From positions 11,797,427 through 11,861,426 of the forward strand of contig JASSKH010000010.1 of assembly GCA_031763025.1 (NCBI GenBank): a stretch of DNA of 64,000 nucleotides, given 5' to 3'. Shown piece by piece: positions 22,282-32,996 of the stretch. The stretch's first letter is position 1, and each line of letters starts with the position of its first letter. This DNA is from Macrocystis pyrifera. Its lineage: Eukaryota > Sar > Phaeophyceae > Laminariales > Laminariaceae. The notes under the pieces were generated by a model. The model worked only from the letters and a program-made list of their open reading frames with translations. It did not search any database and was not told where the DNA came from. Both the position numbers and the translations under genes were made by a program.

Positions 22282-24143
22282 ACGACGAGCCTATTCGCAT
22301 TTATGCTCCGCTGCTCATGCGCCCCTGGGTCATGCAGGCTTGCCATTCTACGGCTTCCGGCCACCTAGGAACCGCGCGCACCCTACGTATGCTCGAACGT
22401 TTCTACTGGTGGATCGGCATGAGCATCTGCACTCGGTGGTGGCTACGCAACTGCTTAAAGTGCCAGGCACGAAAAACGTCGCGGCAGACGGTCCGGTGGC
22501 CCTCCATCACGTTGCCCTTGCCAGAAGGGCCCGGCATCGCCGTCAGCATCGACTACTTCGGCCCCCTCCCGGTGACGCCTCGAGGTATTACCTACATCTT
22601 GCTTTTCACTGATCGTTTCAGCCGCCGGGCTGACATGTACGCCGTCACAGCGGCAGAGTTCACCGCTGAGGGCACGGCTAACATTCTCATCAACTGGTGT
22701 ATCCCTCTTTGGGGGTGCCCACGCAGCATCCTCTCGGACAACGGCCTCCAGTTCTGCTCCAAGCTTTCGCATGCGGTATATCAGCTTCTCGGGGTTCGAA
22801 AAATTGCCACAAGCTCCTACCACCCAAACGGCAACGGTGGGGTGGAACGTGTAAACCATACGATGGTCCAGATGTTGGCAATGGTCGTCAACGAGCTCCA
22901 AAACAACTGGGATGAGCAGCTCCCTCACGTCGAATTTGCGTACAACAATTCCGTTAGTGCCGCCACGGGTCTGGCTCCCAACGAGGTACATATGGGTCGG
23001 CTCCCACGCCTCCCTCTCACGATTTTCGAACGTGCAGGAGTCGCCGGCCACCAGAGTTTGGCCCGCGACCATCTCGCCTACTGCGACTTGGCGACGGACC
23101 GTCAGCAGCGCGCGTACGACATCGTTCGAGAACACCACGCCCTCACTGTCGCTCGCGTGAACCGCCGCAACTCCGCCCTCTCCGACGCTCTGCGTCCGGT
23201 CCCCAAATTTGACGTTGGTGGTTGGGTGTGGGTGTACAATACGGCGGCCACCATCCGCCAGGGCGCGAAACCAGACACGGACGCCAAGGTCCTCAAGGCC
23301 AAACTCTCCCTAAACTGGACGGCCCCCTACAAAGTTCTAGCAGTTGGCCCCTGCTCCTCTGCAGACACCCCGGATGGATCTCCTCTCGGAGCAAAGCTCC
23401 TGTATTTGGATCTTCCTTCCGATATGCCCGGCGCCGAGGCTCGCCGGCGCGTATCTGTTCAACGCTGCAAGCCCTGTGCCAACCCCCACGACCGTGGCGA
23501 CATGCCGAAGTATCTGCCGGCGGGGTTGACGCAATACGTGCTCAACAATTTCTCCAAGAAATCCCCTCCGTACCACGTCACCGAGGACGACGTTTCGACC
23601 CCTCTTGAACGACTCGAAGTGGAAAATATTACTGGACATCAATCGGTTAGAGGCCGAGGCGGCGTCATCGCGGTGATGTACGAGACGCACTGGAAGGGAC
23701 TTTCCCGGCCATCCTGGGAACGGGAAATGGACCTTCAGCTTTCTCGCCACGCCATTTTGCGCTACTGGGCCGGCACTCCGAACCAACACCGCCAAACCAA
23801 CCGCCTGTATCGCCGAATGAGAATTGGTGCGGCACAACGGGAGCTTTCCCGGAGTAACGGCGAGCGGTTTCTAGCACCCGGCTATGGTTGCGTATCGCAC
23901 GCCGATTGGCTCCGCCGATACAGCAACACTGTACTTCCCAACGGGGCCCACTTTTGGTACAAGGGGCGACGACGGTCTGTGGTGGCTCGGGAAAATCAGC
24001 GCAACTACACCGACGGATGGAGTATATTTGGTTCGATTTTTGGACGACCCGGGACCCATCAAGCTTCCCCTTTCTCCGGCGCGCTACACGACTTCGACGA
24101 GAGCTGTACGAGGTTCTTGGTGTCTGCAAATTCACTTGGCTAG
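22053..24143 (+). CDS. Integrase with C-terminal chromodomain
   Basis: The pre-integrase zinc finger HHCC is visible (CHSTASGH followed by CLKC). The catalytic core carries D (SIDYFGPLP, codon 22551-22553), D (LSDNG, 22737-22739) and E (GGVERVN, 22845-22847) with exactly 35 residues between the last two, the DD35E spacing. A GPY/F-like region follows (LNWTAPYKVLAVG). A chromodomain is encoded at about 23610-23780 (THWKGLSRPSWERE, then ILRYWAG), the hallmark of chromoviruses and in other lineages a chromatin-targeting module. Integrates the cDNA copy. The frame before 22150 and after about 23962 is probably not the real one. Confidence 0.92.
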   Translation: MQCRHALHSPWPTGGFARRLSGFPSHQRPPLSEAQELAAKGRLHTTDAGIVLLVRQSSPPPALDTPRPVGRTACLLNDEPIRIYAPLLMRPWVMQACHSTASGHLGTARTLRMLERFYWWIGMSICTRWWLRNCLKCQARKTSRQTVRWPSITLPLPEGPGIAVSIDYFGPLPVTPRGITYILLFTDRFSRRADMYAVTAAEFTAEGTANILINWCIPLWGCPRSILSDNGLQFCSKLSHAVYQLLGVRKIATSSYHPNGNGGVERVNHTMVQMLAMVVNELQNNWDEQLPHVEFAYNNSVSAATGLAPNEVHMGRLPRLPLTIFERAGVAGHQSLARDHLAYCDLATDRQQRAYDIVREHHALTVARVNRRNSALSDALRPVPKFDVGGWVWVYNTAATIRQGAKPDTDAKVLKAKLSLNWTAPYKVLAVGPCSSADTPDGSPLGAKLLYLDLPSDMPGAEARRRVSVQRCKPCANPHDRGDMPKYLPAGLTQYVLNNFSKKSPPYHVTEDDVSTPLERLEVENITGHQSVRGRGGVIAVMYETHWKGLSRPSWEREMDLQLSRHAILRYWAGTPNQHRQTNRLYRRMRIGAAQRELSRSNGERFLAPGYGCVSHADWLRRYSNTVLPNGAHFWYKGRRRSVVARENQRNYTDGWSIFGSIFGRPGTHQASPFSGALHDFDESCTRFLVSANSLG

Positions 24144-24207
24144 CGCGTTTACACGGGGGGTCCAGCGTAACGTGGATGAATCTCGAGGTGCCGCCGTGGA
24201 TAGCTGA
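23884..24207 (+). CDS. C-terminal accessory domain (Tudor/chromo-like)
   Basis: After a 1-nt shift at the G4 run near 23962 the integrase reading continues in this frame. It gives a compact segment DDGLWWLGKISATTPTDGVY, then LVRFLDDPGPIKLPL. The Trp/Tyr-rich alternating pattern resembles small beta-barrel (Tudor-like) folds. I infer a second chromatin-interaction module after the chromodomain. The fold is not proven from sequence. Confidence 0.5.
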   Translation: MVAYRTPIGSADTATLYFPTGPTFGTRGDDGLWWLGKISATTPTDGVYLVRFLDDPGPIKLPLSPARYTTSTRAVRGSWCLQIHLASAFTRGVQRNVDESRGAAVDS

Positions 24208-24737
24208 ATTTCGCTTTTTGACTGCACTCGTTATTTAGTTATTTTTTGTCGTCTTCCTGGGCCTTGGGGGATGAATTTTTGTCTGCCCGATATGTTTCTG
24301 GTGTGTTTTCTTTGTTTTATATATTTGAACTGGGTCGGGGATGTGTTTTTGCGTATTCTGTCCTGCCCCCCCCCGCTCGGTGTTGGGACGCGCTTCCAGA
24401 GTGGTGGACTGGGTATAGGTGGTTCTTGTCGTCCTCCGTATTATTTTTCTTTTTGTTCCCGTACGCACTTTTCGCTTTCCCGTGCATCTTCCTCGCCCCC
24501 CCCCGTGCGGGCGGTATGGCGATGGCTTTCATCGACGATTTCTTCCTGCCCCTTAAGGTTAGGTCTTCCCTCTATTCATTTTTTTTACGTACTTTGCCGG
24601 CTTCGTTGCCTCGCCGTTCAGAGGTGTGGGAGTGGGTTTTGAGGAGCCGCATCTTCGACTCATGTTCTAGCTCGTGGAATCGGGGGTTCCACGAATTTCC
24701 CATAATTCTGCATATACGGCTCATCAGAGTGGGCTAG
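24208..24737 (+). other. 3' untranslated part of the retroelement
   Basis: No conserved protein. T-rich with C runs near 24366 and 24500. The segment just before the LTR (CAGAGTGGGCTAG) is only weakly purine-rich, so a polypurine tract is not clear. Confidence 0.6.
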
Positions 24738-25015
24738 TGTTAAGATATGGTCTTGTATGAGATTGAAAGCCCGGTAACTACCTGGGTTGAGTCACTGGGA
24801 ACGTATTTGTTGTACTTGGAAGGCGTATCTTAGATGGAAAACTAGGGGTTTTCCAGAGGAGCACGAGCTTGGTCTCGGTCTCCGCGTGCACGAAAGGAAT
24901 AAAACTGCTCTTCTTCAATAGCTAAGCAAACAACACATGTGAGTACAATGTTTACCGACTTAAAAGGCAGACCTGTCCAGGGATACAAAGTGTCCCGCAA
25001 CTCGGGATCTTAACA
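24738..25015 (+). repeat. 3' LTR
   Basis: 278 bp, TGTTAAGAT...ATCTTAACA, about 95% identical to the 5' LTR. Confidence 0.95.
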
Positions 25016-25457
25016 GTGCCCACTTCGACACGTACAAATATGTTGATGCCATCCAGTATGGTGTCATACCTGGTACGTACTTGGCACACGCGCGTGTGTG
25101 TACTAGTGTGATACTTGGTGTTTCAGTATACCCGCCCTGAAGAATACTCCCCTGTCTGGTCTCGAGCAAAGATGTGGGGTGTTGGATTTTTTTAACCTGA
25201 GTTTGTTGAAGCGAATGCATTCAGTTAGTCCTAAAGATATGCAATAATAGGTAGGGTATCGGTTTCCTGGTTGCGCAATGCGCGTCAGGCCAGAAATCTT
25301 TGAGTGTGGATCAGGATTTTGAAGCACGCAGCAGCACACGGCATATATATACTTATCATAGTTTACAAATGCCCACTATTAATACCACCTCCACAACCAG
25401 AGGCAGCAACCACAACCACCACCACCATCGATAGACTTCTGTCGCTGCCTGTGCTCA

Positions 25458-25496
<39 letters not shown>

Positions 25497-28430
25497 TATT
25501 GACTCGAGGATGGCTGTTGGTGAGTGATCTCTGATACTTGTACGTACCTGGTCCCTGGCATGCTTGCTTTTGCCACGACAGCCCCTGGTACCTGGTAATA
25601 GTAGGCCATTCAACGCGGCCAAGCTTCGCGAACTCGGGACGTCTTTGGGCACGAGCAGGGTAAGATGGAAATGCTATCAGGGGGACTTGAGAGACCCCGT
25701 CTGTTTTTAAATTGGTTGTGATTTCGTCGTGCACGGTGACAGAAGGCGACACACACGCGTATCACATGATTATAGCATCAGAGCGAGGCCGAACGGTAAA
25801 CTCTCAGCAACTTATTACGTAGAAACCGCCCTGCTGCTGCTGTAGAGCAGCCGCGAATCGCTGTGGCCACGGCGAGAAGCGCGGCGCACGTTCGAGTTGT
25901 ACTGCGTCAATCTCCTACGTAGGAAAACGGGTGCCAGACATGCCGGTGTTGGGAGAAGCGTGCGCTCTGAACGTGTGTGGGAAACAAAATGATTTTTTTT
26001 TGTTTTGCCTTTTGCTCTACTCCAAGTTGTTACGATGAATAGAGCATAAAAAAACATTTGATTGAAGCATGATTTTTCGGGCATCAGACGAACTCACACG
26101 TGTGTATGAGAGATGGATACATACCACCTGATGTGGAAACTTCCTGAAAATAAAGCTCCCCGACCAATCGTCACCTTTTTCAACGGATTCCTCCCTCTCA
26201 ACTACGGAAAGAGTTAACGCCATAAAGGGAGACGGCGCCACCCTATCTCCAATACAAAATGTCTTGTGCCTGTGGTACACGTACTGTAGATAATCCCTGC
26301 CCTAGTGCGCACTTTCCCGTCGGTTGCCTCGTGTTCATGTACTCACTACGAGTATTAACGTGTCGGCTCGTTCATATCATAGCTGTAATGAAGTACAAGG
26401 TATCAACGCAATGCGGTCCCCTACAGTAATGCAGCGCAGTCGGCCAATTTTACTTCAATCCCCGGAAACGATATTGTAGTTCACCGGTTCTCTAATACCA
26501 CAATAGTCAATACTTTGACAATAAGGCAATGCTTGGTACAAAAGTAGCTACTGCGTACGAGTGAATACGTTTTGTACGTATTTCGAAAGCACCGACAACG
26601 CGCGCTCAATGCATAATTACCCAGTGCGTATTCCTTCGTAGAGTAGCAGCCACCGCGTACGTACGTGTTTCGAAAAGCCCGAACGCACGCTCAGTGCGGG
26701 ATTACGCAGCTCGCAGAGTCGAGCGAGCATATGCAACAGCAGATACAGTAGTGCTATATACCTGATACTCTATAAAAGTGTTGACTAATCCGCGTCTGAC
26801 AGATATGATGTTCTCTGTTCATAGCGTAGTTGTACGACTAGAAAAAAGTTGACGACAACAAGACTGCACGCGGTGACGAGGATACTGAAACCCTTGCGGG
26901 AATTTGTTTTGGTAACCAAACCTGAGCGTCGCCTTGTTCGCGCCCCCGGAGCGAGGCGAGACCACGGTACTGTTGCGACTGGACGCCACAGACCGTCCAG
27001 TACTTTGGGGACTTCCCACCGATGGTGATCCGATGATTACGCCGGCAGCGGGGGCTTGGGAGTTGTTGACGACTCGAGCCGCGATGCCCCGGCCTCCTCG
27101 GACTTCCCACACCGCATCGGCGACGAGCAGCGTCCTCGCCAAAGTTAAAACCAGCGTGTCCGCCAGGATCGCCTGCGACAGTACGAGATACATGTTGTAC
27201 CACCGTACTTGTACCCTGCTAATGTTTTGGACAGGTACCACAGTATCACGTACTGCGTTAGCTTCTGCCTGGAAGGCAGACACAAAGAAGAGATGGACGG
27301 GTGAACGGGGAGTTCGTTTAATCCGCCATCTGGAGCGGACGTTGCTACCTATCTATACTCCGTGGGTGGGACCAAATCACGGCGGAGGCGCCTGCATGTA
27401 TGTGCTTGCTCGCACGCGCGCAGCGTCACAGATTCAGAGTGCTACGCAGGGCAGGATATATGTATGCATAGGCAGTAGGGGGTGGTTGTTCGGAGTTGGA
27501 ATGCAATGATATACTCAATTTTGAAATACGTCAGGCTGTGACTTTGACTGATTAATTATTAATAGTCGTTTCAATTTATCGTTCAGGGAAACAAAAATAG
27601 CCGTTTCCCGTGAACAGGAACATAAAACATGTTTGCCTTTTGTTCAGGTTTCAGATCCATGCGTTCACGGTCCACTACAGTACCACAAGCAGGGTGTTAA
27701 TATTAATAGCTACATAACAGGTATCTCAGTACAACCTGACATATACTGGTACGGTACTGCACGAGGGAAAACCTTCACGTACCGTAGGTGATGCAAGCCG
27801 CGTGTTCAACGACGGTGTGTGTGTTGGATACACATACACAGTTCACCACAATCACAGTCAGCAATGACTGCGGCTGGTCGGTTTTGAGTGTATCTATACT
27901 CAAGCACGAACGTACATTGGGGCCCCTCGGGTTTTCTCAAGGGTTGAACTCCCCCCTTACCTAGTACCAGGTATCTGGTATATAAATACTGCTACAGGTC
28001 TACTGTAAGTTATCATGTCGTTCCGGATCTTTAAAACTATCTACGTTTTAGCTGCGCCGCCGGGCACCGACTCTCCCGAGCACCACCCGACACTTCGCGG
28101 ACGCATGGCGGCACCCCCGACAACAGCCGTCGGTGTCCTGCAAAACCGCAAACAACATATTTGCACACTACAACATATATTTGACTGTGTACCCGGTACG
28201 CAAGTGGGTGGGGTGGGTGGGAGGGGTGGATAGATGGTTGGGGAACATAAATACTGTACCTGGTACTGCTGTACTGATGTACATCGTGGGTACGTTAGTG
28301 GTGGATAGGTTGGTGGGTGGGTTGGTGAGTGGGGTTGTTGGGTGCGTGGGGGGGTGAGTTGGTGGAATGGGCGGGGGTGGGTGGCTTACGGGTAGATATA
28401 GTGCTGGGCCGGTCTCCCACATGATTTTTT
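25016..28430. other. Intergenic, no gene confidently recognised
   Basis: It contains a (CTG)12 tract (25459-25494) and several TACCWGGTA palindromes (for example 25067-25075, 25589-25597, 27965-27973, 28257-28265). A GC-richer island at 26820-27310 has overlapping open frames on both strands (154 aa minus, 191 aa plus). The minus frame has a hydrophobic stretch (MYLVLSQAILADTLVLTLAR) and could be an exon, but I recognise no family. A GGTGGGT-rich stretch lies at 28205-28390. Confidence 0.4.
25459..25494. repeat. (CTG)12 microsatellite
   Basis: Twelve uninterrupted CTG units. A less regular CTG-rich stretch lies at 44593-44640. Confidence 0.95.
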
Positions 28431-28800
28431 TATTTCGCTCCCATGGAAGCTTCCACCAACATCCATGAAGTTCAGTAAATCAAACTTCCATGGGAAAATA
28501 AAGTTCTATAGTCGTATGGAAGTTGGATGTACGTCCATGGAAGTTGATGGAGGCTTCTACGGAGGTAAAATTCACTTCCTCGGAAATATGAAAGTTTCCA
28601 TGGAAGTTGCTCGATTTTTCCATGGAAACAACTTCCATGGAAGTCCGTTAACCCTAAGTTGACTTTCGTGAAAGCTTGTACTTGCTCCTCACGGATGCAT
28701 ATCTGTATCTACTGACATGGAAGTATCTGCCTGTCATGAATCTATATATATGCAAGATTGCATGGAAGTATATATGCTTCTACTAATTCCATCAATTTCC
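28430..28800. repeat. TTCCATGGAA palindrome cluster, copy 2
   Basis: Multiple TTCCATGGAA or close variants (around 28438, 28485, 28533, 28594, 28619, 28634). It is followed at 28790-28960 by a segment resembling 6060-6240, supporting one element family. Confidence 0.75.
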
Positions 28801-29017
28801 ATCCCTCCCGGGCAAAAGTCCCACCCTGACTTGATCCCATCCGAACCTGATTCCACCCGGATATTATCCGATTTGGTACCCTGCTCCCACTCACAACAGG
28901 CAGAAATGAAATTGGGCTTCCGCAGGGACTGCCGGAGGTCCACCTGCCCAGTAGACCTTACCACTTATTCGAGATTTGGTCTGCTTGGCTTAGGGTCAGA
29001 CTCAGGGCTGCTCTGAT

Positions 29018-29064
29018 TGGCTTAGGGTTAGGGTTATAGGGCTAGGGTTGGGGTTAGGATTAGA
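29018..29064 (+). repeat. Short TTAGGG-like interstitial tract
   Basis: Degenerate run of CTTAGGGTTAGGGTTATAGGG, then GCTAGGGTTGGGGTTAGG. It resembles TTAGGG-type telomeric repeat but is too short and impure to be a telomere. Confidence 0.6.
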
Positions 29065-29159
29065 TATATTTGTCTCGTACACAGTGTCTGTAGACTACTT
29101 TCGCAAATAGGTGGCAAGTAAAACCCCCAGCGGCCACCCTGACCCGATCCAGACGCGTG

Positions 29160-29890
29160 AAATGGAAGCTAACATGTTCACCACCAAGAGCGAAAAAAAA
29201 ACTATCTATGCAAGCAAGCTTCCGCCAGCCATGGGAGAAATAAATGTATTTCTTAATGTACCTCCATTGGAAGCACAAATTACTTGGGAGTGAAATTACT
29301 TGGAACTAAAATTACTTGGGAGTAAAGCTGACTTCCAATTTCTTCCATGGAAGGAAGTATAATGTATCCATATTACTTGCATGGAAGTGAATCTACTTCC
29401 ATGTGATCTTCCACGAACTTCGTAGAAGCTTCACCACAAGCTTCTATCGAAGTAAATATTGCAAGTAGAAGTCACTGCCAACGGAAGCCCGTAGACGAAA
29501 TTCACGTAAGCTTATAGATGTATTGATAGATGACCGTGGAAGTTATTGGAAGCTTCTGCGAACTATGGAAGTTGACGCAAGAAAATGGAAGCTGGTGGAA
29601 GTATTGAATCTCAGTCGACTCTTATGGATATTTATGGATGTTTATAGATGTTTATGGAAGTTTCGGAACTCTTGGAAGTAGGCGAAAAGATATAGAGACG
29701 CATGGAATCCCTTGGAAGCTGTCACCGCACGTGGTTGGGGAAGCTTCAGTCTATGAAAGTTGGTGGAAGCTTCCCCATTCACCAACAGTGGAACTTTCCA
29801 CACACTGGAAGCTTCTACGCGTACGGAAGTAAATTCACTTTCTTCCATGGAAGTCATGGAAGTCATTAAAGCTTCCATGGAATTAAAACA
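29160..29890. repeat. TTCCATGGAA palindrome cluster, copy 3
   Basis: Dense series of ACTTCCATGGAAG-like and GGAAGCTTCC-like motifs, for example around 29343, 29397 and 29845. No coding potential recognised. Confidence 0.7.
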
Positions 29891-32800
29891 CAAAAAGGAG
29901 AAATAATGAGGTGGCGTATCACAATGTATTATTACTGCGTAGTACATATATGACACGCAGCAGTTACACCCAGAATTGTGAATAAAAATTGAAAAATAAT
30001 CCGGCCGATATTCCGGTATATATTGGTCAAGACCGAACTGAAACTAAACCGAACATTTCTACGTCGGTTTCTCGGTCGGCGTTTGTCGGCACAGCAGTCA
30101 ACAAAATGGTCAGCATTTTTTGGAGAATTCGGTGTGAATGTGTTGGTATCATGTGAAGACATTGTTTGGCATCGTATGGTGTCATGTGGGGTCAGGTGGC
30201 CAGGGTTTCGGACCGATTCGAAAAAAGGTCCGATCGGTTTTTCGGGCTTTTGCCGCGAATATGAGTCGGTTTCGGTCGGTCTGTCGAGGTTTCTAAAACG
30301 ATTTACGCGCTAGTACTTGTGTTGTGCACAGGGGTGGGAAATCAACCGAAAAAGGCGAGTCGTTTTCTTTTCGCCGAAAAACAGACCAAAACAAAACGTT
30401 TTAAGTCGGGAAAAACCAATGAAAAACGACTTTAGGTTATCGGGTCATGCCCCTGGTGACAACAGCAATAGTATGGTACTAAGAGCTCAGTATTCTGAGA
30501 ATCTGCTGTTATGCCACAACATGCCCCGTTATGCTTTAACGCTCAAGAATACGAGCGAATAATGATGCAGTTACGCTCTCTACCTCGCCGAAATATGCTC
30601 AAAATGTGCTCCTCGGATTTCACCCACACGGTACGTATCGCTCTGCAAATGTTCTGTTTGTGGTGTCATGTATGTTGTCGCTGGCCAGAAGCAACACGGT
30701 ACAGCATGCAGTGAGTGCACGTGTAACGTAACATTTTTGGTACCTGCTACACATTTCGCATGCGGTACTATCCAAATAAATGGTGCACCCAAATAGCCGG
30801 AGACGGTGTCTTTACGGTACCGTTCTAAACTTCTAAACTGAAGTTACGTTAGCGCTAGCCCTGATCATTGTATGATAGTAGCCTCCCGCTCGTAGTAGCC
30901 TTCCGCTCGTCGTGTCCTATTTGGGGTCAAAACAGACTAGCTATACTCTAAATTGTGCCGGCACGAAGAATCAGGGGTTAGTTGTCGCAAGAATGCCAAG
31001 AAAAAGCACCAGGCGCTGGGCCTGGTTCGTTGGTTCAGACGTAGGTGAGAACACCGTAGTAGTAGTAGTAGTAGTACCCCGACGGCATATGCTTGAACAC
31101 ATGCTAAATGTAGGACCGAAAGGGCGGTCGACGGAGCTGCGTCGAGGCATTACGCCGGGGCATCCGTTAGGCAAAAACGTGTCCGTTCGGGTCCACACGC
31201 GAATGGGAAGCGGGTCATCATGCGCGCGTGTTCTTGGTGGAGAGTGGTTCAGTCGCCTTCAGAACGCACGTACAGTACAACCGAAGTACCTGGTAGCACG
31301 CAGCAAACACAGTTGAGGTTTTCACGAACACGTTGAGACAACACCGAGCGAGGAGACGTAAATGACGTGACCCGATCGATAGAAGGCATATTCGTAGCTC
31401 CGCCAACAGACCCCGCCCAGATACAAGCGCTACATCGTCGGTGGCGTAAAAGGATACGGTGCCAGTGAGGAACTCTGCTCGCGGCCGCGCCCGAGTCAAG
31501 CTAGATCACGCCTTCAGGCACGGCGATCACCGCAGCACCGGCCTGTATGTACGGGCAGTGTAAATAACAATGGAGAGGGTGTAGAGCATGACGTAAAATA
31601 TACCAGGTATATGTTAGAGTGATATCAACTCGTTCGCACATGTTACTACCGAATCTAGTGTCACGTTCGGCAGCAATCGTCATTCACACGGTCCGCGTTA
31701 TCAACGACCGTTCCATGGGCATGGCATACGGAGAGAAGAAGGAACGAACGAATACAGGCACGGGTTCAGACATTGTTGCCCCGTGTCTGTGCGCCGCAGC
31801 GCTGCCAAAATTTCTCGCGGAGGTAGTGAGTCTCAGACGGAAATAACCTACAGAACGCATACTACGGGCAAGGCAGGCTTATCAGACGCGTTCCGGAACG
31901 TTGGAGAAGACCGATACCAAGCTCATCACTGCTTCAACACTGTCGGGTACTTGGCCGTGATCGGTCTTCGGTTGGCGTGGGGTTCCCGGGATTCTAGGGA
32001 GGCATGACCGCGGCAGTCGAGCGCTCGCACTACTGTAGCACGTGGTTAAAGTCAATCCTGTTACTAAAGGAAAGGAAATAATGGTGACGCACGGACGAAG
32101 GAGAGCCAGCCCCCGCACCTGTCGACGCCAGAACGTCATAGCGTACACCGAGAGGGGGGAGGCACCCGACGTTTTCTGAAAGACGGGGTACGTAGACGGC
32201 GACCGATTAGTGTTGGTGTAACGGTTAGACAGCAACAGGCCCGTCCTAATCGTGTCGGCCGACTAAGATGCTAGACCATGAGCCAGCCCATGTAGGAGAG
32301 GTGGTTAGCGAGCCCCCTCTTGCGCGCCATGAGGCAACCGTGCACGAAGGCACTTCATATTCAACGCCAGTTTTCGATGCGGTCAGCGGTTATCGAATAT
32401 ATACATATATACAAGAGGGGTCCAAGAGATGGTCTGCCCCGCGAATAGGCGGCTGCACTAAAACGAAAGGCGGACGAACCTCGCACCACGACACTCATAC
32501 AACAAAATCAAGGGGGGGTGGAGCCACATTGCCATGCGTGAAGCACGCGTGTATGACATATGTAGCAACACGGTACATCTCGTTGACCTCGATCGGGTTC
32601 CGCGGAAACAGTCAGAGAGATAATGCGGACGCTAGGCCGGATCGGGCGGTCGACTCGGGGGGGGAGGCGGGGGGAGGGCTAAAGTTGTGATATCTTGTTG
32701 AGGACCAGGAACATTGTCAGCCATCACGACGATTGTTTCCCACAATCTCAAAACAAACGGAACGGGGGCCGTATGAATCACACATACGGGCCCTTGCCTA

Positions 32801-32960
32801 CGCCCCTGCCTCAAGCTTCCCTGCGCGCACTAATCCCGTCGCGCCCACAAACCCAAAGACAGTATGACAAGCAACCGGGACAAAGTAGCGCTACAGTGCA
32901 CCTGTCGGGGAGCGCGCGTAAGGAACTGATTGAAAAATAAACACTCGTGTAAACTTGAAA

Positions 32961-32996
<36 letters not shown>
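32961..32996 (+). repeat. G36 homopolymer
   Basis: Thirty-six consecutive G. The true length is uncertain in any assembly. It is potentially G-quadruplex forming. Confidence 0.85.

Larger units (their letters stand above)
11611..25015 (+). mobile_element. Ty3/gypsy chromovirus carrying a NADAR domain
   Basis: A 13,405-bp LTR retrotransposon bounded by two 278-bp LTRs. The internal region encodes Gag with a CCHC knuckle, a NADAR domain, retropepsin, reverse transcriptase, RNase H, HHCC/DDE integrase, a chromodomain and a C-terminal accessory domain. RNase H before integrase places it in Ty3/gypsy, and the chromodomain places it among chromoviruses. LTR identity of about 95% (14 differences in 278 bp) implies an insertion that is not recent. 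The coding frames are interrupted by at least nine 1-nt shifts and three in-frame stops, so this copy is non-autonomous as assembled. I see no matching 5-bp target-site duplication (GATGC before, GTGCC after). Confidence 0.92.
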
